This document shows positions 33,280-42,800 of a DNA stretch of 51,258 nt, piece by piece; position 1 is the first letter of the stretch, and the number at the start of each line of letters is the position of its first letter. Both the position numbers and the translations under genes were made by a program. The notes beneath the pieces were generated by a model that saw only the letters and a program-made list of their open reading frames with translations, did no database searches and had not been told where the DNA came from. Origin of the DNA: an uncultured Bacilli bacterium (GTDB lineage: Bacteria; Bacillota_I; Bacilli_A; RF39; UBA660); contig CAKOKM010000002.1 of the NCBI GenBank assembly GCA_934091015.1, positions 1-51,258 of the forward strand, given 5' to 3'.

Positions 33280-33369
33280 GTGTGGCTCTAGAATTTCTAG
33301 TGGGGAGTTTTTATAAGAAAACTTCGTGTTTTAGTGGGGAGATATTTTAATAGATATCTTTCTTTTTTT
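33280..33369 (+). ncRNA. Three tandem GTGG-hairpin modules ending in a terminator
   Basis: Three units in a row, each a GTGG-containing stretch followed by a short hairpin: GTGTGGCT with CTAGAA-T-TTCTAG, TAGTGGGG with AGTTTT/AAAACT (33306-33323), TAGTGGGG with AGATAT/ATATCT (33340-33359). The last is followed by a T-rich run. The two TAGTGGGG units are 34 nt apart. It could be a small RNA or merely a compound terminator. No clear promoter. Confidence 0.35.
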
Positions 33370-33406
33370 GGTTAAATAATCGTTATTAATTAAATCTAGG
33401 TTAAAA

Positions 33407-33414
33407 CATATAAT
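33407..33414 (+). promoter_or_regulatory. Putative sigma-E -10 element of yqfC
   Basis: CATATAAT in the same 20-bp block that precedes sigK (33407-33426). Confidence 0.55.
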
Positions 33415-33429
33415 TAATTGGTGATGCAT

Positions 33430-33663
33430 ATGCTAGATATAATTAATAGTGCATTAAGAAATAATAATTATTATATTTGTTTGTATAAAAATAATATTTA
33501 TCTTTATAACTATATAGATATATTGTCTTTTGATAATAATTTGATAATGATTAAATTTGATAATTTTAATTTAAAAATTAAAGGAAGCAATATGTTAATA
33601 AAACATATGCAAGAAAAAGAATTAATTATTTCTGGTAATATTGTAGGAGTATCCTATGAATAA
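33430..33663 (+). CDS. yqfC: Sporulation protein YqfC
   Basis: About 77 residues, a small beta-rich protein (YICLYKNNIYLYNYIDILSFDNNLIMIKFDNFNLKIKGSNMLIKHMQEKELIISGNI) matching the YabP/YqfC family. It precedes yqfD with an 8-bp overlap, the conserved pair; both act in the mother cell. GGTGAT at proper spacing favours ATG 33430; ATG 33424 or 33421-type starts would suit a leaderless mRNA. Confidence 0.85.
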   Translation: MLDIINSALRNNNYYICLYKNNIYLYNYIDILSFDNNLIMIKFDNFNLKIKGSNMLIKHMQEKELIISGNIVGVSYE

Positions 33664-34792
33664 AATTATTAAGATAGAAGTTAATGATAATATTAATAGA
33701 TTTATAAATAAATGTATTAATAATAAAATATATATTACAAATATAAATTATATTAATGATAATAAAATTACTTGTGATATTAATAGTGTTGATTATAAAA
33801 AAGTTAAAAAAATAAATTATTATTCTAAGATTAAAATTATAGATTATATTGGGTTTTATAAAATTAAAGAATTAATAAAAAATAATATATTTTTAATAAT
33901 TATATTTATGTTGTCTTTTGGATTAATGGATATAATAACTAGTTATATAGTAGATATAGAGGTTATTCATTCTTCCTCTAGTATTCGTAAGTTAATATAT
34001 AAAGAATTAGATAATAATAATATTAAGAAATATTCTTTTGCTTATGATTTTAATGAGTTAGATAAAATTCAAAAAAATATTTTAAATAATAATAAAGATA
34101 GATTAGAATGGATAAGTATTACTAGAGATGGTATGAAGTATATTATTAGATGTGAAGAAAGAAAGATTAAAAATATTAACAAAGAAACTGGATATCGTCA
34201 TGTTATAGCTAAAAAAGATGCTTATATTACTAAGATAATTTCTACTAAGGGTGAAAATGTTGTTAGAAGTGGGGAATATGTTAAAAAAGGTGATTTATTA
34301 ATTAGTGGAGAAATTAAGTTATATGATGCAGTTAAGGGAGATACTTTAGCAACTGGATCAGTTTATGGTAATGTTTGGTATAATGTTAATATAAGTGTTC
34401 CAAAAGAAGAACCTAGAAGAGAGTTTACTGGTAAAAAAAGATTTAATTTAAATATTAATGATAAAATATTTCTTAAAAATAAATATAAGTATTTTACTCA
34501 AGATAATATTAGAGAAATTAAGTTTTTAGGATTAAAAATTAAAATTTATAAAGAGAAAGAATATGTTAATAAAAAGTATATTTTAAGTGATGAAGAGATT
34601 GAAAATTTAGTAAATAATAAGATAAAAGAAAAATTTAATAATATTGGAACAATTAGTAGTCAAAAAGTTTTGAAAAAAGAGATAAATAATAGTACAATAG
34701 ATTATAGAGTATTTGTTATTTGTAATGAACTTATTAGTGAATATAAATACTATGAAAAGAGTGATGCTAATGATACCCAAAGCAGCAATTGA
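33656..34792 (+). CDS. yqfD: Sporulation protein YqfD
   Basis: The 378-residue protein has an N-terminal domain (~1-75), a membrane segment (~80-100, IFLIIIFMLSFGLMDIITSYIV), a FtsQ/POTRA-like stretch with IRKLIYKELDNNNIKKYSF, and a beta-rich part with AKKDAYITKII, GEYVKKGDLLISGEI. This is the YqfD pattern. It is translated with yqfC and overlaps the VanZ-like gene by 23 bp. In most Firmicutes phoH follows; here it does not. Confidence 0.9.
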   Translation: MNKIIKIEVNDNINRFINKCINNKIYITNINYINDNKITCDINSVDYKKVKKINYYSKIKIIDYIGFYKIKELIKNNIFLIIIFMLSFGLMDIITSYIVDIEVIHSSSSIRKLIYKELDNNNIKKYSFAYDFNELDKIQKNILNNNKDRLEWISITRDGMKYIIRCEERKIKNINKETGYRHVIAKKDAYITKIISTKGENVVRSGEYVKKGDLLISGEIKLYDAVKGDTLATGSVYGNVWYNVNISVPKEEPRREFTGKKRFNLNINDKIFLKNKYKYFTQDNIREIKFLGLKIKIYKEKEYVNKKYILSDEEIENLVNNKIKEKFNNIGTISSQKVLKKEINNSTIDYRVFVICNELISEYKYYEKSDANDTQSSN

Positions 34793-35381
34793 TATAATAG
34801 TTGATTTATGGCCAATATTATTTTTATGCATAATAACTACTATATGTTTAAAAGTTGCGTATAGTTTAGCTAATCATACTAAATTAGAATTATATAAAGA
34901 GATGATTAATTTAGTATTTATTGCTTATGTTATTATGTTATTTAGTTTAGTTACTGCTACTGATTTTTCATCTTTTAGTAATAATTTTGTTCCTTTTAAA
35001 GAAATATTTAGATATAGTTTTAATTCTAAGTTATTTTATCGAAATGTGATTGGAAATGTTGCGATATTTGTACCTTTTGGATATTATGTTAATTATTATT
35101 GTAAGAGTAAAAATATAACTTATAGTTTACTTATTACTTTAATTGTTAGTACTACAATTGAAACTATACAGCTAACATTAGGAAGAAGTTTTGATATAGA
35201 TGATATAATTCTTAATGTATTAGGGGGATTTGTAGGATATCTTCTTTATAGATTTAGTGAATTTATATTTAAAAAGACTAGTGAAAAGGTTAAAAATGGT
35301 TTTTTATTAAATTTAATATGTATTTTAATAATTATAATACTTTTAGTAATAATACTTAGTTTATATGGAGTGGTAATATGA
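34770..35381 (+). CDS. VanZ-family membrane protein
   Basis: About 203 residues with five or so membrane segments and the VanZ motifs NFVPFKEI, NVAIFVPFGYYV, IETIQLTLGRSFDIDDIILNVLGG. VanZ-like proteins are linked to teicoplanin tolerance or envelope functions, mostly untested. The start 34770 has AGAGTGATGCTA upstream; the frame is open earlier inside yqfD. It sits where phoH is normally found. A second VanZ-like gene lies at 49.9 kb with the same GRSFDIDDII motif. Confidence 0.85.
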   Translation: MIPKAAIDIIVDLWPILFLCIITTICLKVAYSLANHTKLELYKEMINLVFIAYVIMLFSLVTATDFSSFSNNFVPFKEIFRYSFNSKLFYRNVIGNVAIFVPFGYYVNYYCKSKNITYSLLITLIVSTTIETIQLTLGRSFDIDDIILNVLGGFVGYLLYRFSEFIFKKTSEKVKNGFLLNLICILIIIILLVIILSLYGVVI

Positions 35382-35818
35382 ATAGTTTTGATATAATAGA
35401 TGAATATGGATATAAAGAATATGATTATTTAAATGATTTATTTGAGTTTGCATGTAATAAGTTAAAACTTAAGAATGTATATTTTTCAGTAATATTTATT
35501 AATAATGAAGAAATACATAAGATTAATAAAGAGTATAGAGGTATTGATAGACCAACTGATGTTATATCTTTTGCGTTTAATGATAATGGTTCTTTAGATG
35601 GTCCTATTAATATGTTAGGTGAGATATATGTATCAATAGATAGGATGAAAGAACAAGCAGTAGAATATGGTCATAGTGAAAAGAGAGAATTATCATTTTT
35701 ATGTATTCATGGACTTTTACATTTACTTGGTTATGATCATACTTTAGGAGAAAAAGAAGAGAAAGAAATGTTTGATTTACAGAGGGAAATATTAAATGAA
35801 AAAGGTATTATCGATTAA
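35378..35818 (+). CDS. ybeY: Endoribonuclease YbeY (16S rRNA maturation)
   Basis: The 146-residue protein has the zinc motif HGLLHLLGYDH near residue 110-120 and the upstream RPTDVISFAF. YbeY processes 16S rRNA ends and takes part in ribosome quality control. It overlaps the VanZ gene by 4 bp and dgkA by 23 bp, within the conserved cluster. Confidence 0.95.
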   Translation: MNSFDIIDEYGYKEYDYLNDLFEFACNKLKLKNVYFSVIFINNEEIHKINKEYRGIDRPTDVISFAFNDNGSLDGPINMLGEIYVSIDRMKEQAVEYGHSEKRELSFLCIHGLLHLLGYDHTLGEKEEKEMFDLQREILNEKGIID

Positions 35819-36179
35819 AAGACTTAGAAAATCATTTGGTTATGCATTTAAAGGGATTGATGACGTTATTAAACATGAACCTAATATGAAAATACATGTT
35901 GGTGTTGCAATATTGGTTGTTATTATGGCATTTATTCTTAAAGTAAGTATTATAGAATGGATTATTTTAGTATTACTAATTGGAGCAGTTTTAGCTGCTG
36001 AAACAATTAATACAACAATTGAAAATTTAGTTGATATGTATACTAAAGAATATGATGAGAAAGCTAAGGTTGTTAAAGATACTGCAGCTGGAACAGTACT
36101 TATACTTGCTATTACTTCAGCGATTATTGGTTTAATAATATTTATACCTAAAATAATATATTTATTGGAGAGTTTATGA
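35796..36179 (+). CDS. dgkA: Undecaprenol/diacylglycerol kinase family protein
   Basis: The 127-residue membrane protein has SFGYAFKGIDDVI near the N-terminus, the active-site region AAETINTTIENLVDMYTKEYDEKAKVVKDTAAGTVL (~68-105) and three membrane segments. Firmicute members phosphorylate undecaprenol for wall synthesis. Gene order ybeY-dgkA-cdd-era is typical. GAGGGAAAT precedes the ATG. Confidence 0.93.
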   Translation: MKKVLSIKRLRKSFGYAFKGIDDVIKHEPNMKIHVGVAILVVIMAFILKVSIIEWIILVLLIGAVLAAETINTTIENLVDMYTKEYDEKAKVVKDTAAGTVLILAITSAIIGLIIFIPKIIYLLESL

Positions 36180-36556
36180 AAGATAATTTAAAGTTAGTAA
36201 TGAAAAATGCTTATGCTAATATTTCTAATTATAAAGTAGCTTGTATAATTGTTATGCAAAATAATCAAGAAGTTATTGGAGTTAATATTGAAAATAAAGA
36301 TGGTAAAAGTGGAATGTGTGCTGAACAAGTAGCAATTGCTAATGCTTTTAGTGAAGGATTTAGTACAAAAGATTTTAAAGAAATACATGTTATGGGATCA
36401 AGTAAAGGTATTTGTATGCCTTGTTTTATGTGTAGAGAGTTATTACATGAATATTTTTTACCAGATACAAAAGTTTTTTGTTATAATAATAGAGGAAAGT
36501 GTAAGGAATTTAAAATATCAGATATTTGTCCTTATCCATTTAATTTGGAGGATTAA
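36176..36556 (+). CDS. cdd: Cytidine deaminase
   Basis: The 126-residue protein carries the zinc motifs CAEQVAIANA (~48-57) and MPCFMCRELL (P-C-x-x-C, ~80-88), so it should be active, converting cytidine and deoxycytidine to uridine forms in salvage. It overlaps dgkA by 4 bp and is followed without a gap by a diverged copy. Confidence 0.92.
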   Translation: MKDNLKLVMKNAYANISNYKVACIIVMQNNQEVIGVNIENKDGKSGMCAEQVAIANAFSEGFSTKDFKEIHVMGSSKGICMPCFMCRELLHEYFLPDTKVFCYNNRGKCKEFKISDICPYPFNLED

Positions 36557-36924
36557 TGGTAAGAGAGTTAGAAAGATTATTAAGTAATTGTTATGCTCCT
36601 CATGATAAAGTATATTTTAGTGCGATTGCTAAAATGAAAGATGGAATGGTATTTGGAGGAGTACTTGTTAAAAATGATATTTTTAGAAGTACTATTTATG
36701 CTGAAGAAGCAGCAATTGCAAATGCAGTTAGTCATGGATATAAGAAAAGTGATTTTGATAGTTTGTATGTTATGACTAGTTCTAAAAATTTAAATGATTT
36801 AAAAAATATTAATAAAAATATGATTAGTGAATTTTATGAAAATAATGCTGAAATATTTTTATATGATATTAATAGAAATGAAAGAATAATTAAAGTAGGA
36901 AATTTAATAGATAATATATATTAA
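36556..36924 (+). CDS. Cytidine deaminase-like protein lacking zinc ligands
   Basis: 122 residues of the same fold and length as the preceding Cdd, with AAIANAVSHGYKKSDFDSLYVM aligned to its helix. The zinc Cys of C-A-E is Tyr (YAEEAA) and the P-C-x-x-C motif is absent, while Glu is kept. It is probably non-catalytic and may pair with the active copy to form a mixed oligomer, as the dead domain does in E. coli Cdd. The start overlaps the stop of cdd. Confidence 0.82.
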   Translation: MVRELERLLSNCYAPHDKVYFSAIAKMKDGMVFGGVLVKNDIFRSTIYAEEAAIANAVSHGYKKSDFDSLYVMTSSKNLNDLKNINKNMISEFYENNAEIFLYDINRNERIIKVGNLIDNIY

Positions 36925-36949
36925 AATATAAAACGGAGGATGTGGTAGC

Positions 36950-37831
36950 ATGAAAAGTGGATTTGTCAGTATTGTAGGAAGACCTAATACTGGTAAGAGT
37001 ACATTAATGAATACAGTATTAAAAAAACATATTGCAATAGTTTCTGATGTAGCAGGAACAACTAGAAATGCAATACAAGGTGTTTATAATGATAAAGATA
37101 CACAAATAATATTTGTAGATACACCTGGTATTCATAAACCCCAAGATAAATTAGGAAAGTATTTAAATAAACAAACTTATGAATCTTTAGAAGATATAGA
37201 TGTAATATTATTTGTAGTTGATGCATCTGCTCCTTTAGGAAGAGGAGATACATTTATATCTCAAGCATTTAAGAATAATGATATTCCTGTTATTTTAGTA
37301 TTAAATAAAATAGATAAATTAAATGATGAACAAATATTAAAAGCTATAAATAGTTATAAAGAATTATATGATTTTAGTGATATAGTTCCTATTAGTGCTT
37401 TAAAAGATGATAATGTTGAGAGATTAATTAAAGTTATTAAAGGTTATTTAACAGATGAAATTAAATATTATGATGATGGAACTATTACAAATACTTCTTT
37501 AGAGTTTATGTTGGGAGAATTAGTTAGAGAAAAAGTTCTTAATTTAACAGAAGAAGAAGTACCACATTCAGTTACTTGTGCTGTTACTCATTTAAAAGAT
37601 AAGGGTAACTTAATGGAAGTGTATGTTGATATAATTGTTGAAAGAAATAATTTAAAGAAAATTATTATTGGATCACAAGGATCAATGCTTAAACAAATCG
37701 GTTCTTTAGCTAGACGTGATATGGAAGAATTACTTGGTAAACAAGTTTATTTGGAATTATACGTTAAGACAATTAAAAATTGGAGAGATAAAGAAAGATA
37801 TTTAAGTGAATTGGGATTTAAAGATTTTTAA
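36950..37831 (+). CDS. era: GTPase Era
   Basis: The 293-residue protein has G1 GRPNTGKST, G2 region TTRNAIQGV, G3 DTPGIHKP, G4 NKIDK and a C-terminal KH domain with IIIGSQGSMLKQIGSLARRDMEELLG. Era checks 16S rRNA 3' end formation. CGGAGGATGTGG precedes the ATG. Confidence 0.97.
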   Translation: MKSGFVSIVGRPNTGKSTLMNTVLKKHIAIVSDVAGTTRNAIQGVYNDKDTQIIFVDTPGIHKPQDKLGKYLNKQTYESLEDIDVILFVVDASAPLGRGDTFISQAFKNNDIPVILVLNKIDKLNDEQILKAINSYKELYDFSDIVPISALKDDNVERLIKVIKGYLTDEIKYYDDGTITNTSLEFMLGELVREKVLNLTEEEVPHSVTCAVTHLKDKGNLMEVYVDIIVERNNLKKIIIGSQGSMLKQIGSLARRDMEELLGKQVYLELYVKTIKNWRDKERYLSELGFKDF

Positions 37832-37849
37832 AAAGGGAGAATATGAATT

Positions 37850-38923
37850 ATGAAAAGGTATACAAGGGAAGAAAAAATTAAAATAGGTCAAGAAACATTT
37901 TATAGATTAATTGAAACTGAATATGGTGAAAATGTTAAAGAAGAAATAATGAAGAAATATAATATAGGATCATTTCAGATATCAACATTTTTAAATATGT
38001 TTAAAAAACATATAGTTGAACCTAAACCAACAGAAGAAGAAATAATGATATTAGATAAATATTATCAAAAGAGATTGATGAAAAAATATCAAAGTAGTCC
38101 AAATGGTTTAATAAAAGAATATCCTTTAATTAAATTATTATTATCCAATTTAAATGATGAAGAGTTAAATAATGTAATAGAAAGATATAATTTAAGTTAT
38201 ATAAAAAGAACTGTTAATGAATATATAGTTACTCATCCAAATGATAAAGAAGAACTTATAAATATACTATCTAAATTAGATAAGATTAATGAATCTAAAA
38301 AAGAAGAAAGAAAAAATGAAAGAGATAAAGAATTTACTAGTGTTAGAAAAGAATATGTAGTTAATGTAATAAACGAATTTTTAAATAGTAACGATATTTA
38401 TCCTAATTATATATATAGTGAATATAATGTAGATAAAAATACATTTAATGATTGGCTTAAACTTAGTAGTTTAAAAGGTAATGAAGATTTAAAAGAGTTG
38501 TTAAGTAGATATAATAAAGAATTAAAATTAAGAGAAGCTATATTTGTTAATGGACTTAGAAATTTAAATAATTCTATAGTGTTAGGTGATTTAAGTTTAT
38601 TAAATTTTTATCGTAGTACACATATGCCTTTAAATAAATTCAAATTTTTTATGTATTTAGCTAGAAGAAGAGGATTAATTGATAATGAAACTTTTGTTAC
38701 ATTAGATAATTATATTAAAAGAATAGAATTTGGTTCATATCAATATAATTCTTTGGAAGAATTAAAAGAAAGCTTAAATTATAATTATAATGGAGTACAG
38801 TTATCACCAAATATGATTGATCAAATATGTGTTGAACTTAATGAAGAAGATATTCCAATAAATAGAAATACTATAATTAGTTTATTTCAAGAAGAAATTA
38901 ATAAAAAATTGAATAAAAAATAA
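37850..38923 (+). CDS. Unknown helical protein between era and recO
   Basis: The 357-residue protein is charged (Lys/Glu/Asn), almost wholly helical, with no membrane segment or Cys. Several stretches read like repeated helix-turn-helix units (EIMKKYNIGSFQISTFL, SEYNVDKNTFNDWLKLSS). It may be a DNA-binding or scaffold protein. A GGGAGAATATGAATT site precedes the ATG. It is inserted in the normally tight era-yqzL-recO block. I recognise no family. Confidence 0.65.
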   Translation: MKRYTREEKIKIGQETFYRLIETEYGENVKEEIMKKYNIGSFQISTFLNMFKKHIVEPKPTEEEIMILDKYYQKRLMKKYQSSPNGLIKEYPLIKLLLSNLNDEELNNVIERYNLSYIKRTVNEYIVTHPNDKEELINILSKLDKINESKKEERKNERDKEFTSVRKEYVVNVINEFLNSNDIYPNYIYSEYNVDKNTFNDWLKLSSLKGNEDLKELLSRYNKELKLREAIFVNGLRNLNNSIVLGDLSLLNFYRSTHMPLNKFKFFMYLARRRGLIDNETFVTLDNYIKRIEFGSYQYNSLEELKESLNYNYNGVQLSPNMIDQICVELNEEDIPINRNTIISLFQEEINKKLNKK

Positions 38924-38963
38924 TTTATGCTCCCAATATAATTATAGAAAGGGAGCATAAATT

Positions 38964-39041
38964 ATGACTAAACAAGAAGCTTGGGATAAATTTAAAGAAA
39001 CAGGCGAAATTAAATATTATATGATATATAAAAGAGGTTAG
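38964..39041 (+). CDS. yqzL: YqzL-like small protein, 25 residues
   Basis: ATG with AGGGAGCATAAATT upstream. The product has the YqzL pattern: MTKQEAWDKFKETG, then I-x-x-Y-x-x-Y-K. Bacillus has yqzL at this same place between era and recO. Function unknown. Confidence 0.75.
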   Translation: MTKQEAWDKFKETGEIKYYMIYKRG

Positions 39042-39047
39042 ATTTAA

Positions 39048-39770
39048 ATGTTAAAAAAAGTGGAAGGAATTATAGTTAGTAGTGTTAATTATGGAGAAAC
39101 TAGTAAAATTATTAATATATTAACTAAAGATGGTATGATTGGTGCTATTGCTAAAGGTGCTAAAAATATTAAAAGTCCTCTACGAAGTTTTACAATAAAT
39201 TTAACGTATGGTTCTTTTTATATTTATTATAATGATAATAAATTAAGTACTTTAAAAAGTGTAGATATAATAAATGAATTTAAAACAATAAAAAAAGATA
39301 TAGTCTTAATTAGTTATATGTCTTTTTTACTTGATTTAACAACTCAAGTAATGAAACAAAATAATGATGAAGAAATATATAATTTATTAATAAATACTTT
39401 ATATAAAATAAATGATGGATTAAATCCAATGGTTATGACTAATATTTTAGAACTTAAATATTTGGATTATTTAGGAGTTGGATTTAGTTTTAATAATTGT
39501 TGTAAATGTGGTAAAAGTTCTAATATAATTACTATAGATCCTGATGAAGGTGGATATATTTGTAAGAATTGTTATACTAATGAAATTATTTATGATAGTA
39601 AAACATTAAAGATGCTTAGAATGTATTATTTAGTTAATATAGATTCTATAAGTGAATTAAAAATAAAAGAAGATATAATTAAAAATATTAATTATTTTGT
39701 TAATACTTATTATGATAGATATACAGGATTGTATTTAAAGAGTAAGAAATTTTTAAATGAGTTAATATGA
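39048..39770 (+). CDS. recO: DNA repair protein RecO
   Basis: The 240-residue protein has an N-terminal OB fold (KVEGIIVSSVNYGETSKIINILTKDGMIGAIAKGAK) and a C-terminal zinc-binding part with CCKCGK and ICKNC (~150-180). RecO loads RecA with RecR and anneals single strands. Its binding site lies within the end of yqzL. Confidence 0.95.
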   Translation: MLKKVEGIIVSSVNYGETSKIINILTKDGMIGAIAKGAKNIKSPLRSFTINLTYGSFYIYYNDNKLSTLKSVDIINEFKTIKKDIVLISYMSFLLDLTTQVMKQNNDEEIYNLLINTLYKINDGLNPMVMTNILELKYLDYLGVGFSFNNCCKCGKSSNIITIDPDEGGYICKNCYTNEIIYDSKTLKMLRMYYLVNIDSISELKIKEDIIKNINYFVNTYYDRYTGLYLKSKKFLNELI

Positions 39771-39771
39771 T

Positions 39772-39797
39772 AAATCAGTAGAAATACTGATTTTTAT
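39772..39797 (+). terminator. Terminator after recO
   Basis: AAATCAGTA-gaaa-TACTGATTT followed by a T-rich run. Confidence 0.88.
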
Positions 39798-39852
39798 ATT
39801 GAATTATTTTTAAATATTTTATAGAATTAATATAGAAGGTAGGAAGATACTT

Positions 39853-42800
39853 ATGAGTAAGAAAAAGAAATTATTTAGTGCGGTTGTACTAACTATAGGA
39901 TTATTTATAGTTTTATTAGGAAGTATGATTAGCTCTAATAATTATAAAAATACAAATGTAAGTGATAATGAAAATAATGAAATAGCAGCTGGTACTGGTT
40001 GTATTAGTGTTATTAATAAAAATAGCGGCACTTACTCAATTACAGGAAGTGGCCTTGATATTATTAATTGTTGCACTAATAAAAAAGGATGCAAATATTA
40101 TGTTTCTGTAAGTAATGGAAGTTATTTTGGATTAAATGGAAAATGTACTACAAATCAAGGAACAGATACACGTTCATCAACAATCTTTCCTAGTTCAGCA
40201 GGTTTAACATTTACTGTTTGTGGACCAACAACTGTAGCTAGCAGGTATATTTCTGCATATACAAATGGAAATGTAATTGTTAAATGTTCGGGAAGTGGTT
40301 GTGAAAGTTATACTTCTAATAAATGTAATGTTGGAAAGGGAAATTGTACGTTTACTGGAACACCAAATTCTGGATACAATGTAAGTAGTAGTAGCAGTTG
40401 TACAAATCCACAATCCACACTTAGTTATACTGTTAATTCTAAAAATACTAGTAATGTTTATTTTTATTCATGTGCAAAACAAACAGCTACTACTAAAGCA
40501 AAATCTGTTTATGCTAAGAATCGTAGCGGAAATGATAAGCTAAATGTTACATGCTATAGTTCTGCTGGAGCATGTGTAAATAGTTCGACATGTAATGTTT
40601 CAAAAGGACTATGCACTTTTACGGCAACTGCACAATCTAATTATAATGTAAGTCGAAATTCTGATTGTTCTTATAAACAAACTAAATTAGAAGATTCAGT
40701 TTCAATTGGATCTAGTGATATTAACTATTATGCTTGTCCAGTAAATAATCAAAGTGGAGGCACAACATCAACTTGTAAAATAAATTTAAACGTAAATAGT
40801 GGTGAAACATACTCCATTTTTGATGGTGGTGAATTTAAATTTTCAACTGGAAAATCAACAAGTTATGATTGTAAATCACAAAATTGTTATGCACAAATTA
40901 CTTCATACTCCGATTCAAATAAATATAAAGGTTTAGCTGGAGATGGAGATTGTTCAACTGGTGTTAGAACAACAGGAACGAGAGTGGATTGTACAAATAA
41001 TTCTGTTAGTGTAAAAGCATGCTATGATAGTCCAAAAAATAATCAATTAATAATAAGATCAATAAATGGTGGCGTAGCACGTATATCGAAGATTACGTCC
41101 GGTGAAGGTACAATAGAGCCAGGAGGACAAACAGCTGAATGTACACAGGAACCATGTGAATTTCTTGTTATTGCAGAAGAAAATTATGGATTTGGATATG
41201 GTTTAAATGGTTCGACCTGTACTAATAATTTACGAGAAGGAACTGTTACTGTATCAAAAAGTGATACTGTTATATATGTGTGCCCAAAAAATTCTGGTAG
41301 TTCATCAGGAGGAACATATACACCTATACCCGAACCGTCGGTAGAAGATAATAAAACAGTAACTAAAAAGCAATTTTTCTATGCAAATGGAACTCAATAT
41401 CAAGGTAATTCAATAAAATGTGGAGATAAAGTATATGTAACAACATGTACTGCAGGAGATAATGCAATATGTAATGTAACATCAATAAATTCAACATCAG
41501 TAAGTACAACAACACAAATATATGAAAAAGATTTAGTAACAAACTTACAAGATACAGGATGTTATCAAAAAATCGAAAGATATATAACAGAAAAAACAAA
41601 TTACTATTCAAATAGAGAATTAAGCAAAAATGCAACTGAAATAGGATGTGGATCAGTAATAACATTCAAACAAGAGATAAAAAATGCATGTGTAAATAAG
41701 TCATGTGAAGTAGAATATAATGGTAAAATAGTATATATAAATATAGATTATATAACAAGTGATAAACCTGCATGTCAAAATCAAAATACTAGTGGTGGAA
41801 ATACAGGAGGAAGTACAAGCAGTGATACAAACACATGTGTAACTTCTAAAAGTTTAACAGGAGTAAAAGGAGAAGTAACAGTATCAATATGTAAAAAAGA
41901 TGATACAGAAGATACAAAAAATAAGATAGTAACATGTGCAGAAGATTATACATATCAATATAGATTAACAAAAGATACATGTAAAGATAGTAATTCGGAA
42001 AATTGTTATAAAGAATATATATATACATGTAATTATATAAAAAGACCAGGAATAAATGCATCAGCAGGAACAATAAAATCAAATGGTAAAGGAACAATAA
42101 CAGTAACAGGAATGCCATATGGAAATATTGGAATCTTAGGATATCATGTATCAAATGGAGAAGAACCAACAGTAAATTCAGGATGGAGTACATTTAATGC
42201 TATAAATAATACATTTAGTATTGAAAGATCAGCCGGAACATATTTCATATGGGCAATAAATAATAAACGTAGAATTAGTTATCCGGTCTTAGCAAAAGTA
42301 TATGATTCCGATTTAAGTACAACATTATCATCATTTAGTTTAAAAGATGAAAACGGAAATAATATAAATGTAACTATGAATTCATTAGATAACACAGTTG
42401 GATATAATGAACCAGTTAAAGATTCAAATTATGCATTGCTAACAAATAATTTATTAGCAGATTCAATAGGTGGATTTGATAAATTAACAACATCATATGA
42501 ATTATCAGTAACATCAAATAAAATAGCCATTTATGCAACCTTAACAAGTAATGATGCATCATATGTATCAGGATATGAACCAAGAACGATAGATTTAGAA
42601 TACGGAAGAAATGTAGCTCTAATAAAAATAGTTAATAAAAATGGAAAAGAAAGATGTTATACATTTATAATAAATAGAGTAGATGATCGAAATAGTTCTA
42701 ATTTACTTAAAAATATAAAATTAAGTAGAGGAAGTATTGATTTTGATCCATATACAACAAATTATGATGTAAAGATAAGTAGATTTACTAAAAAAGTAAG

